Positions 1-11,533 of a stretch of 64,000 bases of DNA are shown here, piece by piece. The DNA is from Boesenbergia rotunda (Eukaryota; Streptophyta; Magnoliopsida; Zingiberales; Zingiberaceae), in contig JAGFNQ010008306.1 of assembly GCA_024364735.1 (NCBI GenBank), positions 16,985-80,984 of the forward strand. Direction: 5' to 3'. Below the pieces are notes generated by a model that did no database searches, was not told the DNA's origin, and worked only from the letters and a program-made list of their open reading frames with translations. The translations under genes were made by a program, and so were the position numbers. Within the stretch, counting starts at the first letter, position 1. Every line of letters begins with the position of its first letter.

Positions 1-2140
1 ACACTACAAGAAGCAGCTAGAACAATGCTTAATGAATACAACTCACCTAAATACCTTTGGGCTGAGGCTGTTAGTACAGCTTGTTATGTACAAAATAGAA
101 TAACTATAATTAAAAACCTAGGAAAGACCTCCTTTGAAATCTATTATAACAAACAACCTAACATTAAATACCTTAAAGTATTTGGATGTAAAGTCTATAT
201 CTTAAATACTAGAGAACACTTAGGAAAATTTACTTTCTAAGGTTGAGGAAGGTATCTTTGTAGGTCATTCTCTTACCAGTAGAGCCTATAGAGTTTATAA
301 CAAAATTACCCTAAAAATTGAAGAAACTACAAATGTAAAATTTGATGAAAAATCTAACCCAAATAACTCTGATCAAACCACCTACCAACCAATTGACTTT
401 GCTAGATCCAGTACTAACCCTGATGAAAGGCCAATTGAGGACCAAAACGATGATCTAACTGAACCCACACCTGAAACTGAACCTAACCAACCCAGATCTG
501 TTCGAGTTAGCTCAGCCCACCCAACTGATCAAATCATAGGTGATCCAGAACTAAGGGTTCAGACTAGATCAGCCTTTAGAAATCTTAGTCAGATAGCTCT
601 GATTTCCAAAATTGAGCCTAAGTCTATAGAAGAATCCTTACTTGACCCTGATTGGATCATTGCCATGCAAGAGGAGTTAGCTCAATTTGAACGTAGTCAA
701 GTCTGGGATTTAGTACCCTTACCTAAAAACAAAAAGTTTATTGAAACCAAATGGGTTTTTTGAAATAAACTTAATGAACAAGGTGAAACAGTAAGAAATA
801 AGGCTAGGCTAGTAGCTAAGGGGTTTAGCCAAGTAGAAGGTCTTGATTATGATGAAACCTATGCCCCTGTAGCTAGACTTGAATCCATTAGAATGCTCTT
901 AAGTTATGCAACCCATAAGGGATTTAAGCTTTATCAAATGGATGTTAAGTCAGCCTTCCTAAATGACCTAATTAAAGAAGAGGTTTATGTAGGTCAACCC
1001 CCTGGTTTTGAAAGCTTAGAACACCCTGACTATGTCTTTAGACTTAAGAAAGCCCTATATGGACTTAAGCAAGCACCTAAGGCCTGGTATGAAAGACTGT
1101 CTAACTACTTAGTTTCAAAAGGTTTTAACCAAGGCAAAATTGACCCAACACTATTTGTTAAAACCCTAAAAAATGATATTTTTGTAGCCCAAGTATATGT
1201 AGATGATATAGTATTTGGCTCAACTAACTCAGACTTTTTACAAGATTTCACAACGATAATGGAAACTGAATTTGAAATGAGTTTAGTAGGTCAATTAACT
1301 TTCTTTTTAGGACTACAAATAAAATAGACCAGTGAGGGTACCTTTGTCTATCAACAAAAATACACAAAAGAACTACTTAGAAAATTTGGAATGGATAATA
1401 CAAAAGAGATTAAGACACCAATGGCTATCAATCAAACTATGGATAGTGACCCAAAAGGCAAACCTGTTGACCTTAAGTACTATAGAAGTGCTATAGGAAG
1501 CCTACTTTACTTAACTGCAAGTCGACCTGATATTCTTTTTGCAGTTAGTATGTGTGCTAGGTATCAAACATGTGCTAAAGAGTCACACCTAACCCTAGTT
1601 AAAAGAATATTTAGGTACCTTAAAGGAACAGAAAGATTAGGAATTTGGTACCCTAGAACAGCCCAGTTTGAGCTTATTGGATATTCTGACTCAGACTATG
1701 CTGGCTGTAAATTAGACAGAAAAAGTACCAGTGGTGGATGCCAACTTCTAGGACCCTCACTAGTTAGTTGGTTTAGTAGAAAACAACACTGTGTTGCCCT
1801 ATCCACCACTGAAGCTGAGTACATAGCTATGGGTGAGTGTGTAGCCCAACTACTCTGGATGATGCATACCCTAAAGGACCTTCACTTAGATTTTAAACAA
1901 GTCAAAATTTTTATAGATAACCTAAGTTCAATCAATTTAACCAAAAACCCAATCCACCACTCTAGGACCAAACATATAGAAATCAAACACCATTTTGTCA
2001 GAGATCATGTAAATAAAGGAGAAATTGAACTTAACCATGTTGAATCTAAGTCTAACCTAGCTGATATATTTACCAAACCACTTCCTGAATCTGAATTTAG
2101 CAACTTAAGAAGGTTAATAGGAATGTGTGTTATAGACTAG
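1..2140 (+). pseudogene. copia pol remnant: integrase C-terminus, reverse transcriptase, RNase H
   Basis: Translation in the pol frame gives the integrase end (KVFGCKVYI), an acidic linker at 330-520, then the RT palm from about 640: [40 protein letters not shown] and the catalytic YVDD at about 1195-1206. RNase H follows with YSDSDYAG, STTEAEYIA and a DIFTKPLP-type end, stopping at 2140. Lesions: an extra T near 235 shifts frame after TREHLGKF; TGA at 763 replaces the codon after ETKWVF; TAG at 1325 follows FLGLQIK. The last two look like C-to-T changes of CGA and CAG, as expected of methylated silent copies. The polyprotein would have been needed for reverse transcription and integration; this copy cannot make it whole. 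Confidence 0.9.
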
Positions 2141-3162
2141 GACTGACCTGATAAGCTTAAGTTAACTTTTGGTTTAACTAATTAAGCTTGTGAGTTTAAA
2201 AACATGGATTTTTCAAACTTGTTTTTCAAAAGTTTATTGTCTTTCAAAATTTAACTTAAACACGGACTTTTCAAACTTGTTTTTCAAGAACTTTATTGTC
2301 TTTCAAAATTTGATTTTCAAAACTGGCAGACTTAGCCTAAGCTTGACCCCTAGAATTGCATGAACCTATAGATTTAGGTAGCCGCATCTCACAAAACACA
2401 TTAAGATTAACTTGTTTGTGTTTGCAAAAACATAGAACGGTTGTGAGATGCATAAGATACTGCCTGGACTTCCGAATGCTTAAGTCAGTGCATCACAGTA
2501 AGTCTGGGCGTAAAATACCAACATTACAGTGATCAAGTCAAGTAGTCTTGCACTAAAATCTGAGCTAGACATTATTACTTGACTTGACTAACCCAGTGAA
2601 CACTACTATCATCTAGATAGTTAGTCAGTAACTAGGGTTAGACACATGAAAAGGGACCACAATCATTACTTGGTCCAGGGGGAGCAGAGGTCAAAATACT
2701 TTTTCAAAATGTCATTTTTGACAAAACACATTTGAAAATTTTGATAAAAGTTGATAAAGATTGAGAGGGAGTTCCAGCTAATCCCTAAAAATATTTTTTT
2801 GATTAAGATTGATATTATATTTTCTAAAAAAAAATCTTTTTTGAAAGAAATTTTTTTTTTTGAAAGCTAAGTTAATAGATTTAAGACTAGTTTTTTTCTA
2901 ACACTTAGCCTATATTTCTACTCCCTTAAACTTGTTATGCTTATATCTTTTTTGATGAATGACAAAGGGGGAGAGTAGGGTAAAAGGGTTAGAAAATTGC
3001 AAACAGCATGCTTATTTCACATTTATTTACCCCTGCTTTCTTGTGTGCTGCGACTTTCAAACCTATGCTTGTGTTATATTGTTTGCATGTTTATGCAAGT
3101 TCATATCTGCTGTTTTTTTCTAACTTTAACCTGAGTTGTCAATACATCAAAAAGGGGGAGAT
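2141..3162 (+). other. 3' untranslated region and polypurine tract of the Sirevirus-type element
   Basis: No convincing gene. The stretch is T/A-rich with repeated TTTTCAAACTTG blocks near 2210-2330, a GGGGGAG block near 2965, and the final polypurine tract (A-rich then GGGGGAGA) at about 3149-3161, directly before the LTR. Repeated polypurine tracts before the LTR are described for Sireviruses. The small open frames here lack family features. Confidence 0.7.
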
Positions 3163-4562
3163 TGTTGGTGCAGTTTGCACTAACGGTCAAACTCGGGTTT
3201 TGATGTATGACAAAGTGGTTAAAGTTAGGGTTGTTGGTTTTTAACCTCTTTACTAAGTGTGCAGGGTTGAAAGACTTAGGACCAGACACCAGGCTGAAGT
3301 CCAGGATGGTTGAGTCCTGGCGGGAAGTCCAGTTGGGTCCGCGGGACCTGACAACTGGCTGAAGACCAAGTTGGTTGAGACTTGGCAGGAAGACCAGGGT
3401 GGTTGAGCCTTGGCAGGAAGTCCTGGTGGGTCAAGAAGTCAAGTAAAGCTGCACAAAGGGTAAGTGAGGTAAGTCACTGGAGGAGCGAACCAGTGAGGAC
3501 GAGTCCATTTATGGGACTTTAGGCGCGGTCCAATTTAGACCCATTTGGGTGATCTAAGTTGAGGCCTGGTTAGATCCTGGTCTAGGAGACAGGGTCTAAT
3601 TAACTATGAATATATTTTACTCCAATATATTTGATAACATTATCTTACAGGGTTTGTTTGATATATGGACTAAGCTACAAAACACTTCTTGTGTAAAGTA
3701 AGTCCTATCCATTTTGTTTAATTACTTAGTTACATCTTATTTAATTGTTTATTAATTCATGCTTTGTTCGGTGAAGCATGAGGATAGAAACAAATCTCCT
3801 TTGAATTAATTTTTAATTTGCTAAAACTTGTTCACTTCTTGTTAAATTAATTCCTATCCATTTTGTTACATCTTATTTAATTGTTTATTAATTCATATTT
3901 TTCGGTGAAACATGAGGATAGAAACAAAGTCTCCTTTGAATTAATTTTTAATTGCTAAAACTTGTGAAGCCACGTGAGGATAAAATCTGATTCAAATATT
4001 GGATAAGGAGCACACGTGAATAGGATCTGGATGAGACCCAAAAAGCTCGAGAGCCCCTCTATAAAAAGCCTTGTTGTAGAGCTTGAAGGAAGATCGAAAT
4101 ATTTTTCTGAAAAAAAAGCTTTTCAAGTGCTCTCTCTTCCAAACTCTCCTGCTGCGGTCCAAGCTACGCCGTGTTCACGTTTGATCGCTGCCGGAACTTC
4201 AACCCCAACATCTGAGCTCATCTAGGAGATCTTCTAAGTTGTTGGGTAATGCAATTTTTATTTCTTGCATTTAATTACTTGAAAGTGTGGGGTTGTCACA
4301 CTTTCAATTCTTTTGTACTCGCCTACTCTATCGGGGTTTACCGGTAGAGAGTTTTAGTGGATTGCCCAACGGAAAGGTCCGAGGGACCTGGGCCTTCGAG
4401 TAGGAGTCGCCGAAGGCTCCGAACGAAGTAAAACTACCTGTGTCGTTTGTATTGGTTTTTCGTTCGTGTTTTATTTTTTCCGCTGTGCACTCTTTTTAAA
4501 GCGCTCTAATTTTTTAAAAAGTCACGTGATTCACCCCCCCTCTCATGTGCATCGATCCTACA
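3163..4562 (+). repeat. 3' LTR of the Sirevirus-type element
   Basis: Starts TGTTGGTGCAG immediately after the polypurine tract and ends ...CCTACA, about 1.4 kb. It holds a repeated gaagtcc(a/t)gg...tggttgag(t/c)c pattern at 3290-3440, a TATA-like tataaaaag at 4060-4068 and a C-rich run near 4533-4541 close to the end. The end was placed where sequence related to a different LTR family begins. The 5' partner is not in the window, so the boundary cannot be checked against it. Confidence 0.8.
4060..4068 (+). promoter_or_regulatory. TATA-like box in the Sirevirus-type LTR
   Basis: tataaaaag lies about 500 bp before the LTR end in a locally GC-richer context, where the U3/R promoter would be expected. 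Motif only. Confidence 0.45.
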
Positions 4563-5196
4563 GTTACCAGTCGACTGGTCCAAGCACCAGTCGACTGGTC
4601 CAACTTGGATTCGAACGATACAGCCCAACGTTCGAATTCCTACCGCCATCAGTCGACTGATCCTAGGATCAGTCGACAGATCTTTCTGTGCATTTTATCA
4701 GTCGACTGATCCAAGCATCAGTCGACTGCTACCTAAGGTTTCCCTTCCCGAGTACAATTCTCTTAGCACTCGAACCCTAGGATTTTCCTTCCCGAGTACA
4801 ATTCTCTCAGCACTCAAATCCTCGCGACTTAGCTGACTCTTCATTCAGCAGCCTCGACCTGTTGCCTTCAAGCCTTCTTCGACTTTGGCTCTAGTCCCTC
4901 GGATGCATGCAAGCCCATGGCTCGTCTCCTATGTCATCCTTCGCGTATGCCTCGAAGTGCGCTTCCCTCGGCTCATCATCCCTGCTTTGTCCACGGTTCC
5001 TCGAATGCATACAAGCCCATGGCTTGTCTCCCCATGCCATCCTTTGCCAGTCCGGAAGCCGTCCAGCTAAGTCCATGTATATCCTGCAAACATGCACACT
5101 CAAATACATATATCAAACACAAGGGTGAACCTAACTTAAACCCTTTGCCTAAACATCAAAACACATGGTCACTCCATACCATAGATTGCTCCAACA
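4563..5196 (-). repeat. truncated LTR related to element B, reverse orientation
   Basis: Read on the minus strand from 5196 this begins TGTTGGAGCAATC and matches the start of the element B LTR (22040 and 37349): the same gtgtttgatatatg-type stretch, the tttgcagg(t/a)...acat motif, the gcatccgaggga blocks and the gcttgaaggc...gatcgaggctgctgaagc segment. It also carries the palindromic CAGTCGACTG or CCAGTCGACTGG motif six times at 4565-4730. It stops at 4562 where the Sirevirus LTR ends, so that element probably inserted here and the rest of this LTR lies left of the window. Confidence 0.75.
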
Positions 5197-5614
5197 AAGG
5201 ACGGCAAGTCTCCCCTGGGCGCGACTCAGACCGGGAAAACCTGACCGTCGCCCCGACAACCGAAGAGCCCAGGCAGGGTCCTCGACTGCTAGTAGTTTGT
5301 TACCACAAGGGGAACCAGACTAAGTCTGACGAAATGGACGAGCAACAGGTCAATCCGCAGAACACCGTCCGAGGGGGAGTACATGTAAGGGTTCCTCGGG
5401 CCGGCTCAATCGGCGGCCCGCCCGGGCCGACCTCACAAAAAGGAAGTAAGGGTTCGAGCCTTTACCTGAACCATCGGTGCTTAGACGTGAAACATACATT
5501 CGACAAAGCATAGAAACAGAAGAAAAGAGATTTAGCATTCAAAATGGTTTCATTACAGAACCGAGGCTAGGCCTCTACAAAAGGAAAAATAAAAGAAAGA
5601 AGAAGACCCTGGCC

Positions 5615-7935
5615 TCACTTAAAAGGCTGGAAGACCTCCTCCATCCCTCGGGTCAACCCGGCCAGCTTAACGGTGCTGACCGGGAGGTCGGGCGGAAGAT
5701 GCCCGTCCTGCTTCAGCTGCTCAAGGGTACTGAGCATTTGCTGTTTAAGCAGGGGACGCAGCCTCCCCGACAGTTGCTCGCTGAAATCCCGAGAGTTGAG
5801 GTACTCAACCCTATGGGAGTTCCACCGAGCAGCTTCTCCCGCCTTGTAGGCCCGGAGTTCCTCTAGCTCCTTCTGGGCCATCTCCAGCTCCACCTCCAAG
5901 GTGGCTTGCCGACTCTTCAGCTGACCGAGCTTCTCCAATCTGGCTCTTAGCTCCTCGTCCCACATGGTCGGCTGGGCCACCAAAGCCTCAATTTGCTTAG
6001 CCTGGGCCGTCAGTTCTTGCTCCTTGGCAGTCAGATCAGTGCGCAGGGCGGATGCCGACTGAGACACCTCCAGAAGATTCACCTTGGCCTTGATCAGCTC
6101 ACCCCAAGCCTGGCTCTCGAAGGCCTAGACCGTGTGCTTCGTATACTCAGGCCGGTAGCTCGGTGCTGCGCCTGGGCGGCCGTCGTGCTTGTCGAGTCTA
6201 GCTCTGTATGGGTCTCCGTGAGTCGCACCTCCGAGTCAGCTAGACGGTCTTGTAGGGCCAAGTTCTCGGCCCGCAACCGACTCAGAGTCTCCTCGTTGGA
6301 GACCAGCTGCGCATGGCGTAGCTGAGTCTCCAACCTCTTCGCCCGGGATTCCGCCTGCTGCCGAGCCCAGGTGTGGGCTACAAAAGAAACAGTCAGGCTG
6401 TAGGCCGAGCCAAAGAGCTGCAGACAGAGAACAGATCTTAGTCTTAAGATAAAATAAAAATGAGGAAAAACATGAACCAGAAACGAACGTACCTGACTGG
6501 CCTCCGAAAGAAAGTCGTTGGCTCTGCTGGTCGGACCCCGATTGTTGGCCTCTCGAAGGCCTTGATAAAAGTGGTCGCCGAGTAGACCGTATAGATGAAC
6601 CTCACGGGCCGACTCAGGCGGTTCGGCAGTGGGCACCTCATAGCACGCGCCATCGACAGCCCGAGACGACATGACTAAGTGGAAGGGCCAATTGTTCGAA
6701 CCTTCAGCAGGAGGGGAAGGAGCCCTTTCGATCCGAGCTTCCAGGGAGCCGGCCCGGGTTAGAGTTGAGGGCGGAGTCGGAGCAGGGGCCACTGTAGACG
6801 GGGCCGCTGGAGATGGAACCACAGGAGCAGGGGCTACTGGAGCAGGGGCCGCAAGGGAAGAGGCCGCTGGAGAAGGGGTCGCTGCCTTCTTCTTCTTTTT
6901 CTTTGGCCTAGAGCTGGCAGAAGGTCCGACTGCAGGGACGGCAGGAGGTGCGGACTTTGAGCCAGCTAGTCACTCGCTTCGGCGCCGGGTGACCAATGGC
7001 TGATCATCCACGTCTATGGGCACGGGGTCAGAGATTGGTGCCGCCCTATGGCCCGGGGAAGATGCATCGGGGGGAGAAACCGTAGGGGGAGCTGCCTCCC
7101 GATGGGCCAGCTGTTCACCGACCCGAGAGTCGAGTTCGGCGTCGTCCAGGCCGAACCTCCAATGTGGATGCCAGCATCATATTCGCTGCAATAAAACAGG
7201 GGTTTAGTTAGCTATAAATATTCGAAAGACAGAGTATTGAACTTACCTAGTGACGGAGGTCGGCGGACCGGTGCTTGGCTGAGCCCAAACACGAACAAAA
7301 TGTCTTCGCTCAACAGATTTGACACCATGAAAGTGTCCGCCCCCGAGTTTGGAGAGGGCCGACTGATAGGAGGGGAGAAAGCGATAATCCTTGGGGTGAG
7401 GAGGAGAAGGAGGAAGGCCGGATATCCATTGGGTTGGCCCGCTCGGGGTTGGGATAAGCTTGATGAAGAAATAGCGTTCCTTCCAGCCCTTATGGGAAGT
7501 GGGAAGTTTTGAAAGGAAGGAAGTCTTGGCTCGGGCTTGGAAGAAGAAGTCGCCCGACTCTTATTTCTTGGGGTAAAAGAAGTAATAGAAAAACTCAGGC
7601 TCGAGGGGGATCTTATACAGAGTAAAGATAACCACCGAGCCGCACATCAGACGGATGACATTCGGGGCAAGTTGAGATAAGGGAATTTGGAAGAAACGAC
7701 AAAGGGAGGAAATGTATGGGTGGATTGGGAAGCGAAGCCCGGCCTGGAGATGGTTGCGGGAGATAGTTAGGTAACCAGGAGGGGAGGTCTCGGGACGATC
7801 AGTCGGGTCGGGCAAACGAAGGCGAAAGTTATTCAGGATATGGTAGTCGGGGCGGATCTGGTCAAGGTCATGGTGATGGAGCTTGGACACCATGGTAGTG
7901 TACCAAGGGTTCGAGGAGGAGGATGGAGAATCCAT
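5615..7935 (-). pseudogene. antisense additional gene: putative gypsy-type transposon domain with coiled-coil C-terminus
   Basis: Start ATG at 7933-7935, reading leftwards. The N-terminal ~230 residues resemble the plant 'putative gypsy type transposon' domain (Pfam PF04195): LRFPIHPYISSLCRFFQIPLSQ followed by LAPNVIRLMCG, then a segment with SHKGWKERYFFIK. A TAA at 7561-7563 interrupts the frame between FFYPKK and ESGDFFFQARAKT. Two short introns are visible: 7186-7246 (donor GTAAGT, acceptor TTGCAG) and about 6418-6492 (donor GTACGT, acceptor CTGCAG). A Pro/Ala-rich linker lies at 6700-6900. From about 6380 down to 5700 the product is Glu/Leu/Ala-rich with heptads typical of a coiled coil, ending GMEEVFQPFK at 5615. 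Frame changes near 6090 separate the last two open stretches. Function in the element is unknown; related genes accompany Tat-lineage retrotransposons. Confidence 0.65.
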
Positions 7936-8120
7936 CTGGCTAAGGAAAAAAGGAACGGACCGACTGAGGAAAAGAACTAACCAAGTGACAAAAGGTTCGC
8001 CGGAGAAGATGATCGGAGGACAAATGTTGATGAGAGTTGCCGGAACCCTAGCAGAGTGAGCAGCGGCAGCAGTTCGGCGTCAGGAGTAAAAAGCGATGGT
8101 AAGAACTGCGGAGTAAGAGC

Positions 8121-8130
8121 CTATATATAG
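8121..8130 (-). promoter_or_regulatory. TATA box of the antisense gene
   Basis: The self-complementary ctatatatag lies about 190 bp upstream of the antisense start codon at 7935, a normal distance for a plant TATA box plus 5' leader. Being palindromic it could act either way; no gene starts on the right side soon after it. Confidence 0.4.
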
Positions 8131-8436
8131 GGCCGAGTTGTTAGCCCCAACTGTTTGATGGAAATCCAGGCAAAAGACGGGAAAGAATCTGGGTCGTCCG
8201 ATCAAACTCGCGGTAATTCCCGAGGCTCGGCATGGCATGCGCGCACCAGTCATTCGCTGAGCCCGACGACAGACGCTTCGTCGCTCGAGGAACCAACAGC
8301 CAGTGGACACGTAGCCTCGCCATTTAATGCGATAATTAATGGGAAAGATATGAATCGGCTTGAATCGAGACCAGGGCGGATGAGGCGGCTGAAGGGACGC
8401 TGACCTGCCGATTGGGCGACTAGCTCGGAGCAGTCG

Positions 8437-9393
8437 GTGGAGGTTGGCAGGAAGGGTAGACTACGCGGGTGCGCTGGGCTTATTCTGAAATAACAGTCCA
8501 GTTAGTCAGACTCAAATTGGATGCAGCTCCGCGACCCCCCCCCCCCAACTCATAACGTGTCTCGGCGATATTACACCCGACCCCGCCGATATCACTCAGG
8601 CCAGCTGGTTGACAATCGATCTCCGGACTGGTCTTTCATTACGCCACTGCCACTCCAGGACATCATATGTATAACCATGATGCGGGGGTCAGTGCGAACC
8701 TCACTCATTCATGGCACGCATCGCAGATATTCCGCTAAACTTGTACTACTGTACCACCCGAACACCCCGCGCCATGCTGCCCTTTTGCGGGTCCGGCAAA
8801 ACGGCGCCGATCGGTGTCTTCCCATGAGCTGACAAACACTCATACCCCTGTCTCAGGCAGGTACTGAAAGATGATTGACACCGACAGGGATTGTTAGCTC
8901 CCCTGGCTATATAAGTGGAGGTTGGCAGGAAGGGTAGACTACGCGGGTGCGCTGGGCTTATTCTGAAATAACAGTCCAGTTAGTCAGACTCAAATTGGAT
9001 GCAGCTCCGCGACCCCCCCCCCCCCAACTCATAACGTGTCTCGGCGATATTACACCCGACCCCGCCGATATCACTCGGGCCAGCTGGTTGACAATCGATC
9101 TCCGGACTGGTCTTTCATTATGCCACTGCCACTCCAGGACATCATATGTATAACCACGATGCGGGGGTCAGTGCGAACCTCACTCATTCATGGCACGCAT
9201 CGCAGATATTCCGCTAAACTTGTACTACTGTACCACCCGAACACCCCGCGCCATGCTGCCCTTTTGCGGGTCCGGCAAAACGGCGCCGATCGGTGTCTTC
9301 CCATGAGCTGACAAACACTCATACCCCTGTCTCAGGCAGGTACTGAAAGATGATTGACACCGACAGGGGTTGTTAGCTCCCCCGGCTATATAA
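8437..9393 (+). repeat. 478-bp tandem duplication in the gypsy LTR, each unit ending in a TATA box
   Basis: Unit 1 (8437-8914) and unit 2 (8915-9393) are nearly identical: the same gtggaggttggcagg start, a C-tract of about 12 bases, cgtgtctcggcgata, and a gctatataag end. I see only a handful of single-base differences and one extra C in the tract. The near-identity means the duplication is recent compared with the decay of nearby elements. Confidence 0.9.
9386..9393 (+). promoter_or_regulatory. TATA box of the gypsy LTR (second copy; first near 8908)
   Basis: ctatataa follows a C-rich stretch (ctcccccgg) and precedes a CT-rich leader (ctcttccttccgcc), the usual look of a plant LTR promoter. 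The same box ends the first duplicated unit, but there it is followed by the next unit rather than the leader. Confidence 0.55.
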
Positions 9394-9552
9394 GTCTCTT
9401 CCTTCCGCCTTCCGCCTTCCACAGGTATGCACGATCGTGCTCCCGTCTACTATTTCTTTGCTTCACTATATTCTTGCGGATACTGATTTGACCGTCGGAG
9501 AACCTTACTGGGGATCTTTCCTGATAGGTTTACTAACGATCATTTTTTCACA

Positions 9553-11233
9553 AATTAGAACCAACCTCAGTAGCTCGTGACGCTCAGAAAACCATCTCGC
9601 TTTTAGAAATTCTACCCAACCTCGTGACAGGATGAATAATGATAAGAAGAAAAATTTTCACACGCGCATTAGATAAATTAGATGCCAATAAAACACCATA
9701 TGTAATTTGAATTAAAATATATTTCCCAAAATTACGTATTTCCCATCATTATTATGTTTATTTGAAAAATACGTCAACGGGACGAAATGGAGAAGATGGA
9801 AAGCGGAAAAGAGAAATCAGAAGAGTTAGTCGAGTGAAGTTAGTTAACAGATCAAATCGACATTCCTACATAATGCAATTAATTTCCCCGTGCCATTTTA
9901 TTAATATTTAAAATTTATTACATATTTTTCTCGCATCCTGTTCACGTTTTATGCACCGATTCTTTTGTTCAGATTTGATTGGGGTTGCATTGCGATCTGT
10001 GAAAATGTCATCCTTTGCGATGGATGTAGAGAATAACTTCAGTGCTTTTGGACCCATCTGGAAGCCTTTGTGCCTTGCCGCACAATTATTCGGCCCCTCT
10101 CTCTTGAGTCCGGGCCGGGGAGGAGACAAGACAAGGGGAACACAGAGAATATCTGACAGCAGCTGCTCCAGCGATCGGATTTGAGGCGACGACGGGTTTG
10201 GCTCTGCTCTGCTCTGCTCGCCGATCGGTGACGTCTCGTTGCCTCTGCTTTGTTTCGGGAGACACGTTAAAAGGGCGATGGTTTAGCGAGCCAAGTAAGT
10301 AGATTGCGAGGGACAACTCTGTCTCCGGGGGCTACTTTTGCAGACTGGAGTAGAGCATAAAGGTGGCGCCTTCCACGAGGTGCCAACGAAATTAAGCTAA
10401 GGCATATACGTACCGATTGTAACGACAATTTTTGTCGGGCTTCGATTGTTCATATGGTGTGGCCCGGTCAACAACATGGAGAATATTCTACAGTGGCTCT
10501 GGTGCCACTGATTGGCTGCATGTGCGGGGCAAACAAATTGTCGAGTCGATCGTTGCGACCAACGGCGAAGGATCTATGACATGGTTCGTGTGACGAGTGA
10601 AAGTGGATCCTTCAATTGCAAAGGTGTTGTTGTAATTTGAATTCTTTTTATAATTTAGATGTTCAAATTTCGTGTGATTAATATTAAAAGTAAATCATTT
10701 TTCTTTGATTTATATACTGAATAAATTTGAAATATAATTCATGCAAATCAACTTTTAAAATATTCATCTAATTTGAAATTTAAATCTTAGTCCTCTTGAC
10801 TTTCGTCCAATGATTTCGCTATTATAGATAATTTTGTAGTTGCCAAATTATGCTGATCAATCTCAAAGTCAGCTCGGTGTCAGAGATAGCAACAAGTAGA
10901 AGATGTATTTTAGAAAATAAAAATGCCTTTTAGTAAATATTTGTTTAACTAAGTGGGGTAAATCGCCCATGATTTTGAGTTTGAGAGTTCGAGAGCATGA
11001 ACTTTTAAGTTAAGGTGGTAAGAGAGTTTAAAATTTAAAAATTTTAGCACGGACTTGTGTGTGTGTGTGTTTGTATGTGTGTGTGTGTGTGTGAAAGAGA
11101 GATGATATCGGGTTTGTTCCCGAGTGGTCGATTTCACTTGTTGATTGGTCAGACTCGATTATTGAATAGTTGACATCCCCGAACACTAAAGAGTCACCAA
11201 ATTCATCTCCGGATATACATTCTTGAACACTAA
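9553..11233. other. non-coding stretch, no gene recognised
   Basis: No ORF with recognisable family features. It holds a GC-richer patch at 10080-10300 with a ctctgctctgctctgctc run and a (GT)n microsatellite near 11056-11094. The rest is AT-rich. It may be host intergenic DNA between the gypsy element and the TIR element. Confidence 0.5.
11056..11094 (+). repeat. (GT)n microsatellite
   Basis: A run of gtgtgt interrupted by tttgta, about 38 bp in AT-rich DNA. Confidence 0.85.
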
Positions 11234-11533
11234 AGGTACGTTTGGTTCAAATTATCGTATATAACCTTGGTAATGTGATTACCAAGTAATCACATAACCA
11301 AGGTAATGGGGAATGAAAGATAACCTGAAGTTGTTTGGTTCAAACTTAGGTAATCAAATAAAATCTTGTTTGTTTAGAGGTAATAGTCTATAACCTAATA
11401 TAATATTTTACCATATTACCCTTTAGAATTTGTTTAGATAATTTTATTAAAATTTAAATTAAATTTATTCATTTTTTCTATTTAATATATTAAAAATATA
11501 ATTAAAATATAAAACAAAAAATATTTTAATTTA

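Larger units (their letters stand above)
1..4562 (+). mobile_element. Ty1/copia retrotransposon, Sirevirus-type, 3' part only
   Basis: The window opens inside the integrase of a copia element, which continues through reverse transcriptase, RNase H, a roughly 1-kb 3' untranslated stretch with several GGGGGAG blocks, a polypurine tract and a complete 3' LTR ending at 4562. The order INT-RT-RH is that of Ty1/copia. The long 3' untranslated region, the RNase H sequence style and an LTR ending near a C-rich TTCACCCC stretch suggest a Sirevirus lineage (inference). The 5' LTR, gag and protease lie outside the window. The element is defective: the reading frame is broken at about 235 and has stops at 763 and 1325. 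Confidence 0.9.
5197..9552 (+). mobile_element. 3' part of a Tat-like Ty3/gypsy element: antisense extra gene plus LTR
   Basis: An antisense gene with the gypsy-type transposon domain (5615-7935, minus) lies next to a plus-strand LTR-like region with TATA box (about 9386), a ctgatttgaccgtcggag motif and an end at ...TTTTTTCACA (9552). An antisense additional ORF between pol and the 3' LTR is known in the Tat/Grande/Retand group of Ty3/gypsy. The lineage and the left LTR edge are inference; no pol is seen because the left side is replaced by another element at 5196. GC content is clearly above that of the flanks. Confidence 0.5.

Noticed and set aside
4885..5866. Overlapping ORFs on both strands near 4885-5866
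   Set aside because: The first part is LTR sequence in reverse and the second lies antisense to the coiled-coil gene; no domain seen.
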